From contig CAKUFA010000005.1 in the NCBI GenBank assembly GCA_934647165.1, forward strand, positions 1-64,000: 64,000 nt of DNA, in the 5' to 3' direction. The notes beneath the pieces were generated by a model. That model had not been told where the DNA came from, did no database searches, and saw nothing but the letters and a program-made list of their open reading frames with translations. The DNA is from an uncultured Clostridia bacterium (lineage in GTDB: Bacteria; Bacillota; Clostridia; Christensenellales; Aristaeellaceae). Both the position numbers and the translations under genes were made by a program. This document shows positions 41,796 through 51,133 of the stretch, in pieces (the stretch's first letter is position 1; each line of letters begins with the position of its first letter).

Positions 41796-42640
41796 GCCCG
41801 CGCCTCCCGGGCGTCATGCATGGCATCGCTGAGCCGCGCAAGCTCCTCTAGCGTCAGCTTTTCGCCGCGCACCTTTTCATCCAGCCCGGCTGCCTGCATC
41901 AGCCCGACCGCCTCCTCCCGCGGCATGCGGAAGGTGGCGCACAGGTTATTGGTCATGGTTTTGCGCCGCAGGGCAAAGGCCGCCCCCGCCACGCGGAAAA
42001 ACAGCTCCTCATCCTTCACTGAAACAGCGGGCGTGTCGCGCACAGGCAGCACCACAAAGGCGCTGTCCACCTTGGGCGGCGGGGTAAAGCACGCCGCAGG
42101 CACGTCCATGGCCAGATATGGCTCGCACAGATACTGGCACCGCACGGCCAGCATGCCCCAGCCTTCTTCCCCGGGGGATGCGAGAATTTTGTCCGCAACT
42201 TCCTTCTGCACCATAAGCGCCAGGCGCTTCATGGGCACGCCGCACTGCAAAAACAGTTGAATGAGAGGCGTTGTGATGTAATAGGGAATATTGGCCACAA
42301 CGCTCAGGGGCTTGCGTAGGGATGCCGTCACCTCAGAAAGGTTGAGCTGCATCACATCCCCCTGCACAAGGGTAAAGTTTGTCCGGTCATGCATGAAGCC
42401 CTGCAGGAGGGGGATGAGCCGCTCATCCAGCTCGATGCTCAGCACATGATGCGCCTTATCGCACAGGTGACGGGTCATGCTGCCGCTGCCCGGACCAACC
42501 TCCAGCACATCGTCATCCGCTTCCACGCCGGACGCTTCCACCAGCGCCCGAAGCAGATCATCGTCGTAAAGAAAATTTTGCCCCAGCCCCTGCTTGTAAC
42601 GCAGCTGGCTGTCCCGAATACGTTCCTTTGTCTTGCTCAT
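41792..42640 (-). CDS. rsmA: 16S rRNA (adenine1518/1519-N6)-dimethyltransferase
   Basis: A 282-residue KsgA/RsmA methyltransferase. QGLGQNFLYDDDLLRALVEA is the usual N-terminus. SAM-binding motif I is VLEVGPGSGSMTRHL and motif IV is VVANIPYYITTPLIQ. FTPPPKVDSAFVVL and FALRRKTMTNNL are also conserved. It dimethylates two adenines in helix 45 late in 30S assembly. Start at 42640 follows GAGGTAACC. It lies between pyrE and dut on the same strand. Confidence 0.96.
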   Translation of the reverse strand: MSKTKERIRDSQLRYKQGLGQNFLYDDDLLRALVEASGVEADDDVLEVGPGSGSMTRHLCDKAHHVLSIELDERLIPLLQGFMHDRTNFTLVQGDVMQLNLSEVTASLRKPLSVVANIPYYITTPLIQLFLQCGVPMKRLALMVQKEVADKILASPGEEGWGMLAVRCQYLCEPYLAMDVPAACFTPPPKVDSAFVVLPVRDTPAVSVKDEELFFRVAGAAFALRRKTMTNNLCATFRMPREEAVGLMQAAGLDEKVRGEKLTLEELARLSDAMHDAREARA

Positions 42641-42713
42641 GGTTACCTCATTTTTTGCTATCCTTGGATCTGCACAGCGCGCGCCGTTTCTCCCGCCGCG
42701 CACGGCCATGCCG

Positions 42714-43289
42714 TCAGCCCTTCGGCTCGCCGCGGACAGGGCTCATGGGTACGCCGTTTTGGCACAGCGGGCATTCATCCGCGGGATAAAAGTGCATGTC
42801 CACCTGCGCCAGCGCCGTAAAGGGCACGCCGAAATCCACCCGGCCGTTGGACCTGTCCGCCAGGCAGGCAATCTGCACCGCCTCAGCATGGAAGGCACGG
42901 ATAATTTCCAGCACCTCGCGCACGCTCTCGCCCGTGGTCACACTGTCCTCCACCACCAGCACCTTTGCGCCCGGCGCAATGCGGAAGCCGCGCCGAAGGG
43001 TCATCACCCCGTCATGCCGCTCACAATAAATAAACCGTTTCCCCAGCAGCCGCGCCGTTTCATAGCCGAAGATCATGCCGCCCAGCGCCGGGCCAATCAC
43101 CAGATCCGCCCCGCAGTCCCGGCACCTGTCCGCCAGCGCTGTGCACAGCTGCCCAGTGATATCCGCATGCTCAATCAGGTGCGCGCATTGCAGAAATGTG
43201 TCCGCATGCCGCCCGCTCTTCATCAGAAAATGACCCTTTTCATAAGCGCCTGCCTGGGTCATCAGCTGCAACGCTTCTTCATTCGTCAT
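42714..43289 (-). CDS. pyrE: Orotate phosphoribosyltransferase
   Basis: A 191-residue enzyme making OMP from orotate and PRPP. The N-terminus is MTNEEALQLMTQAGAYEKGH followed by SGRHADTFLQ. The PRPP loop is VLVVEDSVTTGESVREVLE, with GPALGGMIFGYE and YCERHDG before it. The C-terminal CPLCQNG is common in this branch of PyrE. Two starts are possible: ATG at 43289 (AGGGGG 9 nt upstream, chosen) and ATG at 43298, where the purine run touches the start codon. It appears to lead a pyrE-rsmA-dut-two-component cluster. Other pyr genes are not in the window. Confidence 0.93.
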   Translation of the reverse strand: MTNEEALQLMTQAGAYEKGHFLMKSGRHADTFLQCAHLIEHADITGQLCTALADRCRDCGADLVIGPALGGMIFGYETARLLGKRFIYCERHDGVMTLRRGFRIAPGAKVLVVEDSVTTGESVREVLEIIRAFHAEAVQIACLADRSNGRVDFGVPFTALAQVDMHFYPADECPLCQNGVPMSPVRGEPKG

Positions 43290-43327
43290 CTTTTCCATCC
43301 CCCTTTGCGTGGTTCTTCGCTGCATCA

Positions 43328-43333
43328 AGTATA
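43328..43333 (-). promoter_or_regulatory. Extended -10 promoter of pyrE
   Basis: The minus strand reads TGGTATACT with TATACT at the complement of 43328-43333, about 30 nt before pyrE. No good -35. It is the same nine bases as in the pgi promoter. Confidence 0.5.
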
Positions 43334-43378
43334 CCATATTCCTCCCCTGTTGGCGAGGGGGAAAGGGTGAAATGCATC

Positions 43379-43407
43379 TTGTCCGCATCATTTTTCTGCT
43401 GTATAAT
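43379..43407 (+). promoter_or_regulatory. Promoter of the transglutaminase-like gene
   Basis: TTGTCC (43379-43384), 17 bp, TATAAT (43402-43407), 30 nt before the ATG. Confidence 0.75.
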
Positions 43408-43436
43408 GGAAACAGCTTTTCAAGGAGGTACCCGCC

Positions 43437-44471
43437 ATGCGCCGACTGTTTTGCCTGCTGCTCTGTCTGCTGATGCTCCCCGTTTTCGCCTTTGCCGCGC
43501 CGCAGACGCCCTATGACCCGAGCACGCTTCTTCGCTACTCCTTCCTGTCGCCCAAACAGCAGGCGCTGGTGGATCTGCTCTATCAGGGCGCTGCCGGCCG
43601 GGCGGAATCCATCGCTCTGCCGGAGGGCGCCGCCTATGACGATGCTGAAGCAGCGGTTGAGCTTCTGGTGAAGGATTTCCCGGAGCTGACACACCTGACT
43701 GGGCAGTATGCCATCTCCTATTATCAAAACACGCCGCAGTTGGCCACAAGGGTGACCCTTGTATATAACGATACCGATGACGCCGAGGCGCTGCTAGCCG
43801 CCGTCCGCGCCATTTGCACGGACGCTATTGGCACCCCCGTGCAGAAAGTTGAATTTTTTCATGACGCCGTCTGCCGCCTCGTAACCTACACCCCTGAACT
43901 TTATGGCTTGGACGGCGCAAACACCGCGCTTTTGCAGGGGCAGGCCGTATGCAACGGCTATGCCCAGGCCATGTCGCTCCTGTGCCGCCTGGCAGGCATT
44001 CCGTGCAGCGTCATCTCCGGCAACGCCGCCGGGAACAACCACGCATGGAACGCCATGGAGCTGAATGGCTCGCTCAGCTTTACCGACGCCACATGGGACG
44101 ACCAGAACGATGTGACGCTGCACAGCCATGTGAACATGTCCTTGGAGCAGATCAGCCGCACCCATTTTGCTAATGAGGATCTTCCTTTTGCCAGCGATGA
44201 CCGAAACGAGTATTTCCGCGTGCACGGGCTGCTGGCAGAATCTGCCGCAGAAGCGGAAACAATCTTTGCCAGTGGTGTATCTACCCTTGTCAAAACCGGC
44301 GCGCCATTGGAAATGCGCTTTGCCACCCGAAACATCTACGATGCGATTGCCGGCGACCTGGACGGCGCGCTGGATCGCGCCAACGCCGTCAATCCTTCGG
44401 ATGCGCAGCTGTACGGATCCTATTCCTTCCGCACAGACGGCGATCAGCTCTGCCTGTACCTGAGCCGCTGA
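43437..44471 (+). CDS. Secreted transglutaminase-like domain protein
   Basis: A 344-residue exported protein. Signal peptide 1-20 ends AFA before APQTPYD. The transglutaminase-like core carries the catalytic triad: Cys in LQGQAVCNGYAQAMSLLCRL, His in GNNHAWNAMEL and Asp in LSFTDATWDD. Bacterial members act as proteases or as cell-wall/peptide-crosslinking enzymes outside the cell. A region after the core (about 245-344) is not recognised. CAAGGAGG lies 9 nt before the ATG and a good promoter precedes it. Its last 83 nt overlap the convergent ligase-like gene. Confidence 0.88.
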   Translation: MRRLFCLLLCLLMLPVFAFAAPQTPYDPSTLLRYSFLSPKQQALVDLLYQGAAGRAESIALPEGAAYDDAEAAVELLVKDFPELTHLTGQYAISYYQNTPQLATRVTLVYNDTDDAEALLAAVRAICTDAIGTPVQKVEFFHDAVCRLVTYTPELYGLDGANTALLQGQAVCNGYAQAMSLLCRLAGIPCSVISGNAAGNNHAWNAMELNGSLSFTDATWDDQNDVTLHSHVNMSLEQISRTHFANEDLPFASDDRNEYFRVHGLLAESAAEAETIFASGVSTLVKTGAPLEMRFATRNIYDAIAGDLDGALDRANAVNPSDAQLYGSYSFRTDGDQLCLYLSR

Positions 44472-45972
44472 CGCTTTCGGCCATGGCCAGCCCCAGCGCT
44501 GCCCAAAACATGGGCGACACCAGACAGATGCTGAAGGAAAACATGCCTTGCGCCGCATAACACAAAAGCGCGCCCAGCAGCGCCGCAGCACCGCAAAAGC
44601 TGCGCTGCTTCCTGTTTGCCGCACGCAGACACCCGGCCATGACGCACAGCAGCAGCGCCACATACGTCAGCAGCGCCGGAAGCCCCGCGTTGGCCAGGAT
44701 GGCCAGATACTCGTTGTGCGGCGCGTCAAACCTTTCCGGAAAAGACACGCCTGCCTGCGACAGATGCTCGGCAAAGGCGAACCAGAAGGTGCCCGGGCCG
44801 TTGCCCAGCCAAAGGTGCTTGCCGGCCATTTGCAGTGTTTGCCGCCACACGCCCAGCCGGTAGGAGCCAAAGCTATCCTGTCCCCTGCCAAGGAGCACTT
44901 CCCGCAATTCCCACAGCCCGCCAAAGCGTTCATCCAGGGGCAGAAGCAGAAGCAGCACCGTGCCCGCAGCCAGCGCTGCCAGCGCAAAAGCAGCAACCCC
45001 GGCAATCGGCCAGGTGCGTCCCGTATGGCGGTGCAGCATAATCGCCAAAGCAGCCAGGGCAACGCTCAACCCCAACAGCAAAACCGAGCCCCCGCCAAAA
45101 CCGGTAAAGCAGACGTCCTGCACACCATCCAGCCACGGAAAAGCAATCATTTTCCGTGCTGCAAAGCACAGTGCCAGGCCTGAAAGGATCATCATACCAC
45201 GAACACGCACCGGCGGACAGCGGAACATCCACAAAACAAGGAGCCCTGCACCCAGGGCCAGGGCAATCAGCCCGCTTTGCACCTCCATGCAAAACGTCCA
45301 CAAGCTCCCTGCAAGCCCTGCAAGCAGCCAATCCCATCCGCCGCGGCGACTGGCCGCAAAGTTTCCCATCAGCAGGGGCACAACAAGTGACAAATAGCCG
45401 GACACCATGTCAATATTGCCGATGGTGCCCTGAAATTCATAATTGGTGCGGGTAGAAAGCCCTGCCGGAAACAGCCCCAGCGGGTTGCAGCCCGCGTATT
45501 GTGCAAAAGCCACGGCACATTGCAGCGCCAGGGACACAGCGCACAGGTGCAGCACCCAGCGCCATTTCGGGCGGCGCAGGCTCATCACCAGGCACACGCC
45601 CATATAGCACAGTTGCGTGGCCATGCCCTCATACCGCTTTGACCCAAGCCACACGCACCATTGTCCGTTGGCGTTGCGCTGATTGTAATACGCCCCAAAG
45701 AGTGCCGCAAGCCCCAGCAAGGCAAAATATCCAAGCATCCATCCCTGCCCTGCATGCCAGTGAAAGGGCAGGCGGCGCTCCGCTGCAAGGCACAGCACGC
45801 AGACGACCAGTGCAGCCAGCACCGTGATCCCGGTCAGCAGCAGCATTCCTTCCCACTTGGCGCGTGTGATGCAGGTATACGATCCTGTTTGCCACAAAGG
45901 GAACACCGCAAGCCATGCAGCGGCCAGCGCCGTCCACACGCCGTCTGCGATTTTTTCGCCCCTGCTCTTCAT
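44389..45972 (-). CDS. O-antigen ligase family (Wzy_C) membrane protein
   Basis: A 527-residue protein with about 12 transmembrane helices. The large loop in the second half has FGSYRLGVWRQTLQMAGKHL, LWLGNGPGTFWFAF and ERFDAPHNEYLAILANAGLP, the Wzy_C region that holds the catalytic Arg and His of O-antigen ligases and polymerases. In Gram-positives such proteins polymerise or attach cell-surface polysaccharide or teichuronic acid. Start at 45972 has AAGGAGG 8 nt upstream. The C-terminal 28 codons (ending RTAAHPKD) overlap the 3' end of the transglutaminase gene on the other strand. Confidence 0.85.
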   Translation of the reverse strand: MKSRGEKIADGVWTALAAAWLAVFPLWQTGSYTCITRAKWEGMLLLTGITVLAALVVCVLCLAAERRLPFHWHAGQGWMLGYFALLGLAALFGAYYNQRNANGQWCVWLGSKRYEGMATQLCYMGVCLVMSLRRPKWRWVLHLCAVSLALQCAVAFAQYAGCNPLGLFPAGLSTRTNYEFQGTIGNIDMVSGYLSLVVPLLMGNFAASRRGGWDWLLAGLAGSLWTFCMEVQSGLIALALGAGLLVLWMFRCPPVRVRGMMILSGLALCFAARKMIAFPWLDGVQDVCFTGFGGGSVLLLGLSVALAALAIMLHRHTGRTWPIAGVAAFALAALAAGTVLLLLLPLDERFGGLWELREVLLGRGQDSFGSYRLGVWRQTLQMAGKHLWLGNGPGTFWFAFAEHLSQAGVSFPERFDAPHNEYLAILANAGLPALLTYVALLLCVMAGCLRAANRKQRSFCGAAALLGALLCYAAQGMFSFSICLVSPMFWAALGLAMAESVSGSGTGRADRRLCGRNRIRTAAHPKD

Positions 45973-46001
45973 GCTCTCTCCTCCTTGATGCGAATGCATG
46001 A

Positions 46002-46030
46002 AGCATATCATATTCCCCGGCCGTGAGCAA
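46002..46030 (-). promoter_or_regulatory. Promoter of the O-antigen ligase-like gene
   Basis: TTGCTC (complement of 46025-46030), 17 bp, TATGCT (complement of 46002-46007). Confidence 0.5.
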
Positions 46031-46149
46031 GGGCGCGGGAGAAAAAGTCACCCATCGTTCATGGAGGAGTTTGCACCGCGCATGTAGAACTCATCCCAAA
46101 GATCGGCGGCTCATTGCCGCCCTGTACATGGAAAGGATGCGTGTGCAAC

Positions 46150-46770
46150 ATGGAAATTTTGAGCGTGAAAGATCCCGCGTTCCTCGCCTATGGCCGCGTG
46201 GTAGACGGCTATGATGTGACTCCCCTGATGGATAAGCTTGCCCAGACCCCCGTGACCGACGGCGTTGTGTATGTGCCGAAGGAAGAAAAACTGCACGAAG
46301 CGGCAAACGCCGATGAAATCGGCGCCTTTCTTTATGGCGGCATGCCCTTTCAGCTGGGCTGGTGCAACGGCCATAATACTCGCCTGAACTGCCTGGAATA
46401 CCACCGGGACAGCGAATTTAACCTGGGCACGGAGGACTTCATCCTGCTGCTCGGCAAGCAGAGCGACATTGTTGACGGCAAGCTTGACACCGCCACAGTG
46501 AAGGCTTTCCGTGTGCCCCGCGGCGTGCTGGTGGAAGTTTATGCCACCACGCTGCACTATGCGCCCTGCCATGTGGACGCATCCCGCGGCTTCCGCGTGA
46601 TGGTCGCCCTTCCGGAGGGGACAAACACCGAGTATCGCAAAGCATCCCCCAACAGGGAGGACAACACCCTGTGGGCGCGCAACAAGTGGCTGCTGGCGCA
46701 CAAGGATTCTGCTGAAGCCGCTCAGGGCGCCTGCATCGGCCTGACAGGCGATAATATCGACATTGGCTAA
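46150..46770 (+). CDS. DUF4867 family protein
   Basis: A 206-residue soluble protein. MEILSVKDPAFLAYGRVVDG and the later KLHEAANADEIGAFLYGGMP, GWCNGHNTRLNCLEYHRDSE and VYATTLHYAPCHVDASRGFR fit the DUF4867 family, whose fold resembles cupin/ureidoglycolate-lyase proteins. Conserved His and Cys residues suggest a metal or sugar site. In other Firmicutes DUF4867 genes occur near sugar (for example tagatose/galactitol) catabolism, but no such genes are close here. ATG at 46150 was chosen over in-frame GTG at 46141; AAAGGA is 12 nt upstream of the ATG. Biochemical role unknown. Confidence 0.8.
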   Translation: MEILSVKDPAFLAYGRVVDGYDVTPLMDKLAQTPVTDGVVYVPKEEKLHEAANADEIGAFLYGGMPFQLGWCNGHNTRLNCLEYHRDSEFNLGTEDFILLLGKQSDIVDGKLDTATVKAFRVPRGVLVEVYATTLHYAPCHVDASRGFRVMVALPEGTNTEYRKASPNREDNTLWARNKWLLAHKDSAEAAQGACIGLTGDNIDIG

Positions 46771-46790
46771 AAACCGCCGAACTGCTGAGA

Positions 46791-46862
46791 AAAGCGGACA
46801 AACGCCATGCAAAGCTTTTGAAGCTATGGCATGGCGCTTGTCCGCTTATTGCCGCTTTTTTT
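46791..46862. terminator. Bidirectional terminator between the DUF4867 gene and argG
   Basis: AAGCGGACA (46792-46800) pairs with TGTCCGCTT (46839-46847), extended inside by CGCCATGC/GCATGGCG. TTTTTTT follows at 46856-46862 on the plus strand. A long stem shared by both convergent genes. Confidence 0.75.
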
Positions 46863-46910
46863 CGAAAGAAGCGCAGGGCAAAGCCGTTGACTGAAAGCCG
46901 CCTTCCCGCA

Positions 46911-48122
46911 TCACTTTCCGTTTTTTGCATCCACCATGGCCTTGACCTTCATGGGCAGACCCAGAAGATTGATGAAGCCGGCGGAATCCTTGTGGGAGTA
47001 AAGATCATGGCTGTCACCAAAGGTAGCGATTTCCTCCATGTAGAGGCTGTTGGGGCTCTTGACGCCCGCAGGAATGCAGTTGCCTTTATAGAGCTTGAGC
47101 TTCACGGTGCCGTTCACCGCCTGCTGCGTGCTGTCCACAAAGGCAGACAGCGCTTCCCGCAGGGGCGTATACCACATGCCGTCATACACAAGTTCCGCAA
47201 ACTTGACGGCAACCTGTTCCTTATAGTGGCTGGTCTGCCGGTCAAGGGTGATGGACTCCAGAATGCCATGGGCGGCGTAAAGCATCGTGCCGCCGGGCGT
47301 TTCGTACACGCCGCGGCTCTTCATGCCAACCAGCCGGTTTTCCACTAGGTCTGCACAGCCCACGCCATTGCGTCCCGCCAGCTCGTTGGCCTTCTCCAGT
47401 AGGGAAATAGCGTCCATTTTCTCGCCGTTGATGGCCACCGGCACACCCTTTTCAAAGTCGATGGTCACATATTCAGGCTTATCCGGGGCTTCTTCCGGCG
47501 TCACCATGGTCAACAGCAGATCCTTGGGCGGCTCGTTCCACGGGTCCTCCAGATCCGCGCCCTCATGACTGATGTGCCAGATATTGCGATCCATGGAGTA
47601 GGGACGATCCTTCTTCACAGGCACAGGAATGTTCCGCGCCTCAGCGTACTCAATTTCCTCTTCGCGAGTTTTGATATCCCACTCCCGCCAGGGGGCGATA
47701 ATCTTCATCTGCGGATCAAAGGCCTTGATGGTCAGCTCAAACCGCACCTGATCGTTGCCTTTGCCCGTGCAGCCGTGGCAAATCGCCGTGCAATGCTCCT
47801 TGTGGGCAATTTCCACCAGCCGCTTGGCAATCAGCGGCCGGGCAAAGCTGGTGCCCAGCAGATACTTGCCTTCATACACCGCGCCGGCTTTCAACGTCGG
47901 CCAAATGAAGTCCTCCACAAATTCCTTGCGCAGATCTTCAATATACAGCTTTTCCGCGCCGCACTTTTTCGCTTTTTCGTGCAGCGGTTCCAGCTCCTCG
48001 CCCTGCCCCACATCGCCTGCCACGCAAACCACATCACAGTCATAATGTTCCTTGAGCCACGGCACAATAATGGAGGTATCCAGTCCGCCCGAGTAAGCCA
48101 GCAGCACACGCATCTTTGCCAT
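46911..48122 (-). CDS. argG: Argininosuccinate synthase
   Basis: A 403-residue enzyme joining citrulline and aspartate with ATP in arginine synthesis. The PP-loop is [35 protein letters not shown] and [20 protein letters not shown] are family signatures, with CHGCTGKG before them. Start at 48122 has AAGGAG 9-10 nt upstream; ATG codons at 48128 and 48140 are less well placed. It stands alone: argH is not next to it. Two ARG boxes cover its promoter, so arginine repressor (ArgR/AhrC) control is very likely. Confidence 0.97.
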   Translation of the reverse strand: MAKMRVLLAYSGGLDTSIIVPWLKEHYDCDVVCVAGDVGQGEELEPLHEKAKKCGAEKLYIEDLRKEFVEDFIWPTLKAGAVYEGKYLLGTSFARPLIAKRLVEIAHKEHCTAICHGCTGKGNDQVRFELTIKAFDPQMKIIAPWREWDIKTREEEIEYAEARNIPVPVKKDRPYSMDRNIWHISHEGADLEDPWNEPPKDLLLTMVTPEEAPDKPEYVTIDFEKGVPVAINGEKMDAISLLEKANELAGRNGVGCADLVENRLVGMKSRGVYETPGGTMLYAAHGILESITLDRQTSHYKEQVAVKFAELVYDGMWYTPLREALSAFVDSTQQAVNGTVKLKLYKGNCIPAGVKSPNSLYMEEIATFGDSHDLYSHKDSAGFINLLGLPMKVKAMVDAKNGK

Positions 48123-48183
48123 ACCCATCGTCTCCTTCAAAATGGCGTTTCGCGCCAGGGATTTGTTGTTTGGTACATTTGTT

Positions 48184-48237
48184 ATTATACATCTTCATGT
48201 ATAAAAATGCAATACCCGTTTTGCATTTTTCTGCAAT
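48184..48237 (-). promoter_or_regulatory. argG promoter with two ARG boxes
   Basis: Promoter: TTGCAT (complement of 48207-48212), 17 bp, TATAAT (complement of 48184-48189). Plus-strand 48196-48213 matches the Bacillus ARG box CATGAATAAAAATKCAAK at 17 of 18 positions (as I recall that consensus) and covers the -35 and spacer. A second, inverted box at 48220-48237 matches at 13 of 18. AAAAATGCAA and TTGCATTTTT form the inverted repeat. Bound ArgR would block RNA polymerase. Confidence 0.85.
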
Positions 48238-48274
48238 CTTTTTGTGCATCCGTGGCAGAAAGCCCCTGTTCGCG

Positions 48275-48303
48275 TTGACTTTTGGTGTTTCGGCGGGTAT
48301 CAT
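48275..48303 (+). promoter_or_regulatory. Promoter of the ruvC operon
   Basis: TTGACT (48275-48280), 17 bp, TATCAT (48298-48303), 43 nt before ruvC. The hexamers are identical to those of the HD hydrolase promoter at 20261-20289. No LexA box was seen. Confidence 0.75.
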
Positions 48304-48346
48304 AGCAAGGAAAGCAAATGTTCCCTTGACGGAGGATAAGGCGCCA

Positions 48347-48841
48347 ATGAGAATCCTCGGTATCGACCCCGGATATGCGCTGATGGGCTGGGGTGTGATT
48401 GACACGGAAGGACAGCGGATGCGTCTGGTGAACTACGGCTGTGTGGAAACCAAAGCCGGACAGCCCATGCAGCACCGGCTGCGGACGCTTCAGCTGGGCG
48501 TGCAGACGTTGGTGAACACCTATCGCCCGGATGACGTTGCCTTTGAGGAACTATTCTTTGCCCGCAACGTGACCACTGCACTGATGGTGGGCGCAGCTCG
48601 GGGCGCAGCCATCATCGCCGCGGCAGAGTATACAGAAAACCTGTATGAGTATACACCCATGCAGATTAAGCAGGCCGTGACCGGCTATGGCAAAGCAGAC
48701 AAGAAGCAAATCCAGCAGATGGTGAAGCTGCTCCTGCACATGGACGCCGTTCCAACACCGGACGACGCCGCCGATGCCATTGCCGCCGCCATCACGCATG
48801 CGCAGACAGGCCCTGCCAAAGTGCAGTTCAAAATGAAATGA
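48347..48841 (+). CDS. ruvC: Crossover junction endodeoxyribonuclease RuvC
   Basis: A 164-residue Holliday-junction resolvase. Catalytic acids: Asp in MRILGIDPGYALMGWG, Glu in DDVAFEELFFARNV, and the Asp pair in PTPDDAADAIAAAITHA. Conserved QIKQAVTGYGKADKKQIQQM is the DNA-binding segment. It works with RuvAB, encoded right behind it. ATG at 48347 has GGAGGA 10 nt upstream; the much longer frame from 48116 is antisense to argG and unsupported. Confidence 0.97.
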   Translation: MRILGIDPGYALMGWGVIDTEGQRMRLVNYGCVETKAGQPMQHRLRTLQLGVQTLVNTYRPDDVAFEELFFARNVTTALMVGAARGAAIIAAAEYTENLYEYTPMQIKQAVTGYGKADKKQIQQMVKLLLHMDAVPTPDDAADAIAAAITHAQTGPAKVQFKMK

Positions 48842-48901
48842 TCGCCGGTTGCTCCTTTGGTTCTCCCATGCGAACCGGCGCTTGACCGAAAGGAACCAGC
48901 C

Positions 48902-49510
48902 ATGTACGCATTTATCGAAGGCCAGGTGTGCGAAAAGAACACCGGCGAATTGATTCTTCTGGCAGGCGGCGTAGGATACCGCATCGCCTGCTCCATGAAC
49001 ACCCTGCAAGTTGCCCCGGCAGTGGGTGAAACCATGCGCTGCCACACCATCCTTTCCGTGCGGGAGGATGCCATGGAGCTCTTCGGCTTCGCCACCAAGG
49101 AAGAAAAGCGCATGTTCCAATCCCTCACCGCCATCAGCGGCGTTGGGCCGAAGCTGGCGCTGGCCATCCTGGGCTCCATGCCCCTGCGCGACCTGAATCT
49201 TGCCATCCTCATGGGAGACATCACCGCCCTGAGCCGGGCGCCGGGCATTGGCAAAAAAACAGCCCAGCGCATTGCCCTGGAGCTGAAGGACAAGATCAGC
49301 CAGGCGGATGTGGACGCATCCGGAATGCCCGCCGGCGCTTCCCCTGTGCCCCTTGCCGCCACCGACAACGTGACCGAGGCGCTGGAAGCGCTCATCGCGC
49401 TGGGCTACTCGGCCACGGAAGCGCGCAACGCCCTTGCCCAGGTGCAGGACAGCGCCTCCACGGTCGATCAACTGATTCGCCAGGCTTTGCGCGCCATGGC
49501 GGGAATGTGA
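48902..49510 (+). CDS. ruvA: Holliday junction DNA helicase subunit RuvA
   Basis: A 202-residue protein. Domain I starts [20 protein letters not shown]; domain II has the two helix-hairpin-helix motifs [20 protein letters not shown] and [20 protein letters not shown]; domain III ([20 protein letters not shown]) contacts RuvB. It holds the four-way junction for branch migration. It lies 60 nt after ruvC and 7 nt before ruvB. Confidence 0.97.
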   Translation: MYAFIEGQVCEKNTGELILLAGGVGYRIACSMNTLQVAPAVGETMRCHTILSVREDAMELFGFATKEEKRMFQSLTAISGVGPKLALAILGSMPLRDLNLAILMGDITALSRAPGIGKKTAQRIALELKDKISQADVDASGMPAGASPVPLAATDNVTEALEALIALGYSATEARNALAQVQDSASTVDQLIRQALRAMAGM

Positions 49511-49517
49511 GGCTGCC

Positions 49518-50552
49518 ATGGACGATCGCTTGATGAACACCTCCTTTCAGCCGGAGGACAGCGCGGTGGAGCAGTCCCTTCGCCCGCACACACTGCGGGA
49601 ATATGTGGGGCAGCAGGCCGTGAAGGACAGCCTGAGCATCTATATCCAGGCTGCGCTGTCGCGGCACGACGCGTTGGATCACATGCTGCTCTACGGCCCG
49701 CCCGGCCTTGGCAAAACGACGCTTGCCTGCATTGTGGCCGCGGAAATGGGGCAGAACGTGCGCATCACCTCAGGCCCGGCCATTGAACGTCCGGGCGATT
49801 TGGCCAGCATTCTCACCAACCTGAATGCCGGAGATATTCTCTTCATTGACGAAATCCACCGCCTTTCCCGCTCTGTGGAAGAGGTGCTCTATCCCGCCAT
49901 GGAGGATTACGCCATTGACATCATGATCGGCAAAGGCCCCACGGCGCGCTCCATCCGGCTGGATCTGCCCAAGTTTACGCTCGTTGGCGCAACCACCAGG
50001 GCAGGGCAGCTGTCCGCGCCGCTCCGCGATCGCTTCGGCATGCTGTTCCGCCTGGAAATGTACAAACCTGAGGAGCTGGCATCCATTGTCAGCCGCAGCG
50101 CCGCCATTCTCGGCGTAAAGGCGGAGGAAGACGGCATACTGGAAATTGCCCGCCGCAGCCGCGGCACGCCCCGCATTGCCAACCGCATGCTCAAGCGTGT
50201 GCGGGATTATGCGCAGGTGCGGGCAGGCGGTGTCATCAGCCGGGAGGTAGCCAACGAGGCGCTCACCCTGCTGGATGTGGACGAGCTGGGGCTTGACCGG
50301 GTGGACCGCAACATGCTTGCCTGCATGATGGACAAATTCGGCGGCGGTCCCGTGGGGTTGGATACCCTTGCCGCCACCACCGGTGAGGACGCAGTGACCA
50401 TCGAGGATGTATACGAGCCCTACCTGATGCAGCTGGGCTACATCATGCGCACGCCGCGCGGCCGCCTATGCACGCCCGCCGCATGGGAGCACATGAAGCG
50501 CACCCCGCCCACGCAGTCCTCTGAAGGCAGCCAGTTAAGAATGGAGCTGTGA
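49518..50552 (+). CDS. ruvB: Holliday junction DNA helicase motor RuvB
   Basis: A 344-residue AAA+ motor. Walker A is [16 protein letters not shown], Walker [18 protein letters not shown], sensor 1 [19 protein letters not shown] with the arginine finger, and the C-terminal winged helix [39 protein letters not shown] is the typical start. Full length. It drives branch migration with RuvA. Confidence 0.98.
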   Translation: MDDRLMNTSFQPEDSAVEQSLRPHTLREYVGQQAVKDSLSIYIQAALSRHDALDHMLLYGPPGLGKTTLACIVAAEMGQNVRITSGPAIERPGDLASILTNLNAGDILFIDEIHRLSRSVEEVLYPAMEDYAIDIMIGKGPTARSIRLDLPKFTLVGATTRAGQLSAPLRDRFGMLFRLEMYKPEELASIVSRSAAILGVKAEEDGILEIARRSRGTPRIANRMLKRVRDYAQVRAGGVISREVANEALTLLDVDELGLDRVDRNMLACMMDKFGGGPVGLDTLAATTGEDAVTIEDVYEPYLMQLGYIMRTPRGRLCTPAAWEHMKRTPPTQSSEGSQLRMEL

Positions 50553-50555
50553 ACC

Positions 50556-51104
50556 ATGCACTTTCATGAAAAAACCATTCTCCTGAAGGATGGACGGCAC
50601 GCATTGCTGCGCTCCCCCTCCGTTGAGGACGCAGAGGCGCTTCTTCACTTCCTGCGCAGCCTTTCCGCGGAAACCGACTTCGTCCTTGCCTGCCCGGAGG
50701 AAAGCCAGCGCATGACCCTGGAGCAGGAGACCGCCTTTGTCCGAGGCAAGGCGGAGAGCGAAAACTGCCTGTTCCTGATCTGCGAAGTGGATGGGCAGCT
50801 TGCCGGCACCTGTGAAGTGAACTTTTTCACGCACATGAAAACGGCTCATCGCGGCGCTGTAGCCATCGGAGTGCGCAGCGCCTACTGGAACCTTGGTATC
50901 GGCACGGCCATGTTTCAGACCATGATCGACGCCGCCAGAGCGCGCGGATTGTCGCTGCTGGAGCTGGAGTTCATCGAGGGAAACGCCAGAGCCCGTGCGC
51001 TGTATGAAAAAATGGGGTTCCGCATCGTGGCCGTCAAGCCTGACGCTTTCCGCCTTGGTGACGGAAAACTATACAACGAATACATGATGCAGCTGCGCCT
51101 GTAA
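50556..51104 (+). CDS. GNAT family N-acetyltransferase
   Basis: A 182-residue acetyltransferase. [20 protein letters not shown] carries the acetyl-CoA binding R/Q-x-x-G-x-G/A loop (here N-L-G-I-G-T), followed by [20 protein letters not shown], the C-terminal GNAT helix. It resembles YhhY/ribosomal-protein or amino-acid acetylating members, but no substrate can be named. It begins 3 nt after ruvB and sits in the same operon. Confidence 0.88.
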   Translation: MHFHEKTILLKDGRHALLRSPSVEDAEALLHFLRSLSAETDFVLACPEESQRMTLEQETAFVRGKAESENCLFLICEVDGQLAGTCEVNFFTHMKTAHRGAVAIGVRSAYWNLGIGTAMFQTMIDAARARGLSLLELEFIEGNARARALYEKMGFRIVAVKPDAFRLGDGKLYNEYMMQLRL

Positions 51105-51133
51105 ACCGCTGCGCATCAGAAAGGCAAACCGTG

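Noticed and set aside
43298..43727. Long N-terminal extension of pyrE
   Set aside because: The open frame upstream is antisense to the transglutaminase-like gene and does not resemble any PyrE start.
48275..48346. LexA (SOS) box before ruvC
   Set aside because: No GAAC-N4-GTTC-like palindrome is present; only a plain sigma-A promoter is seen.
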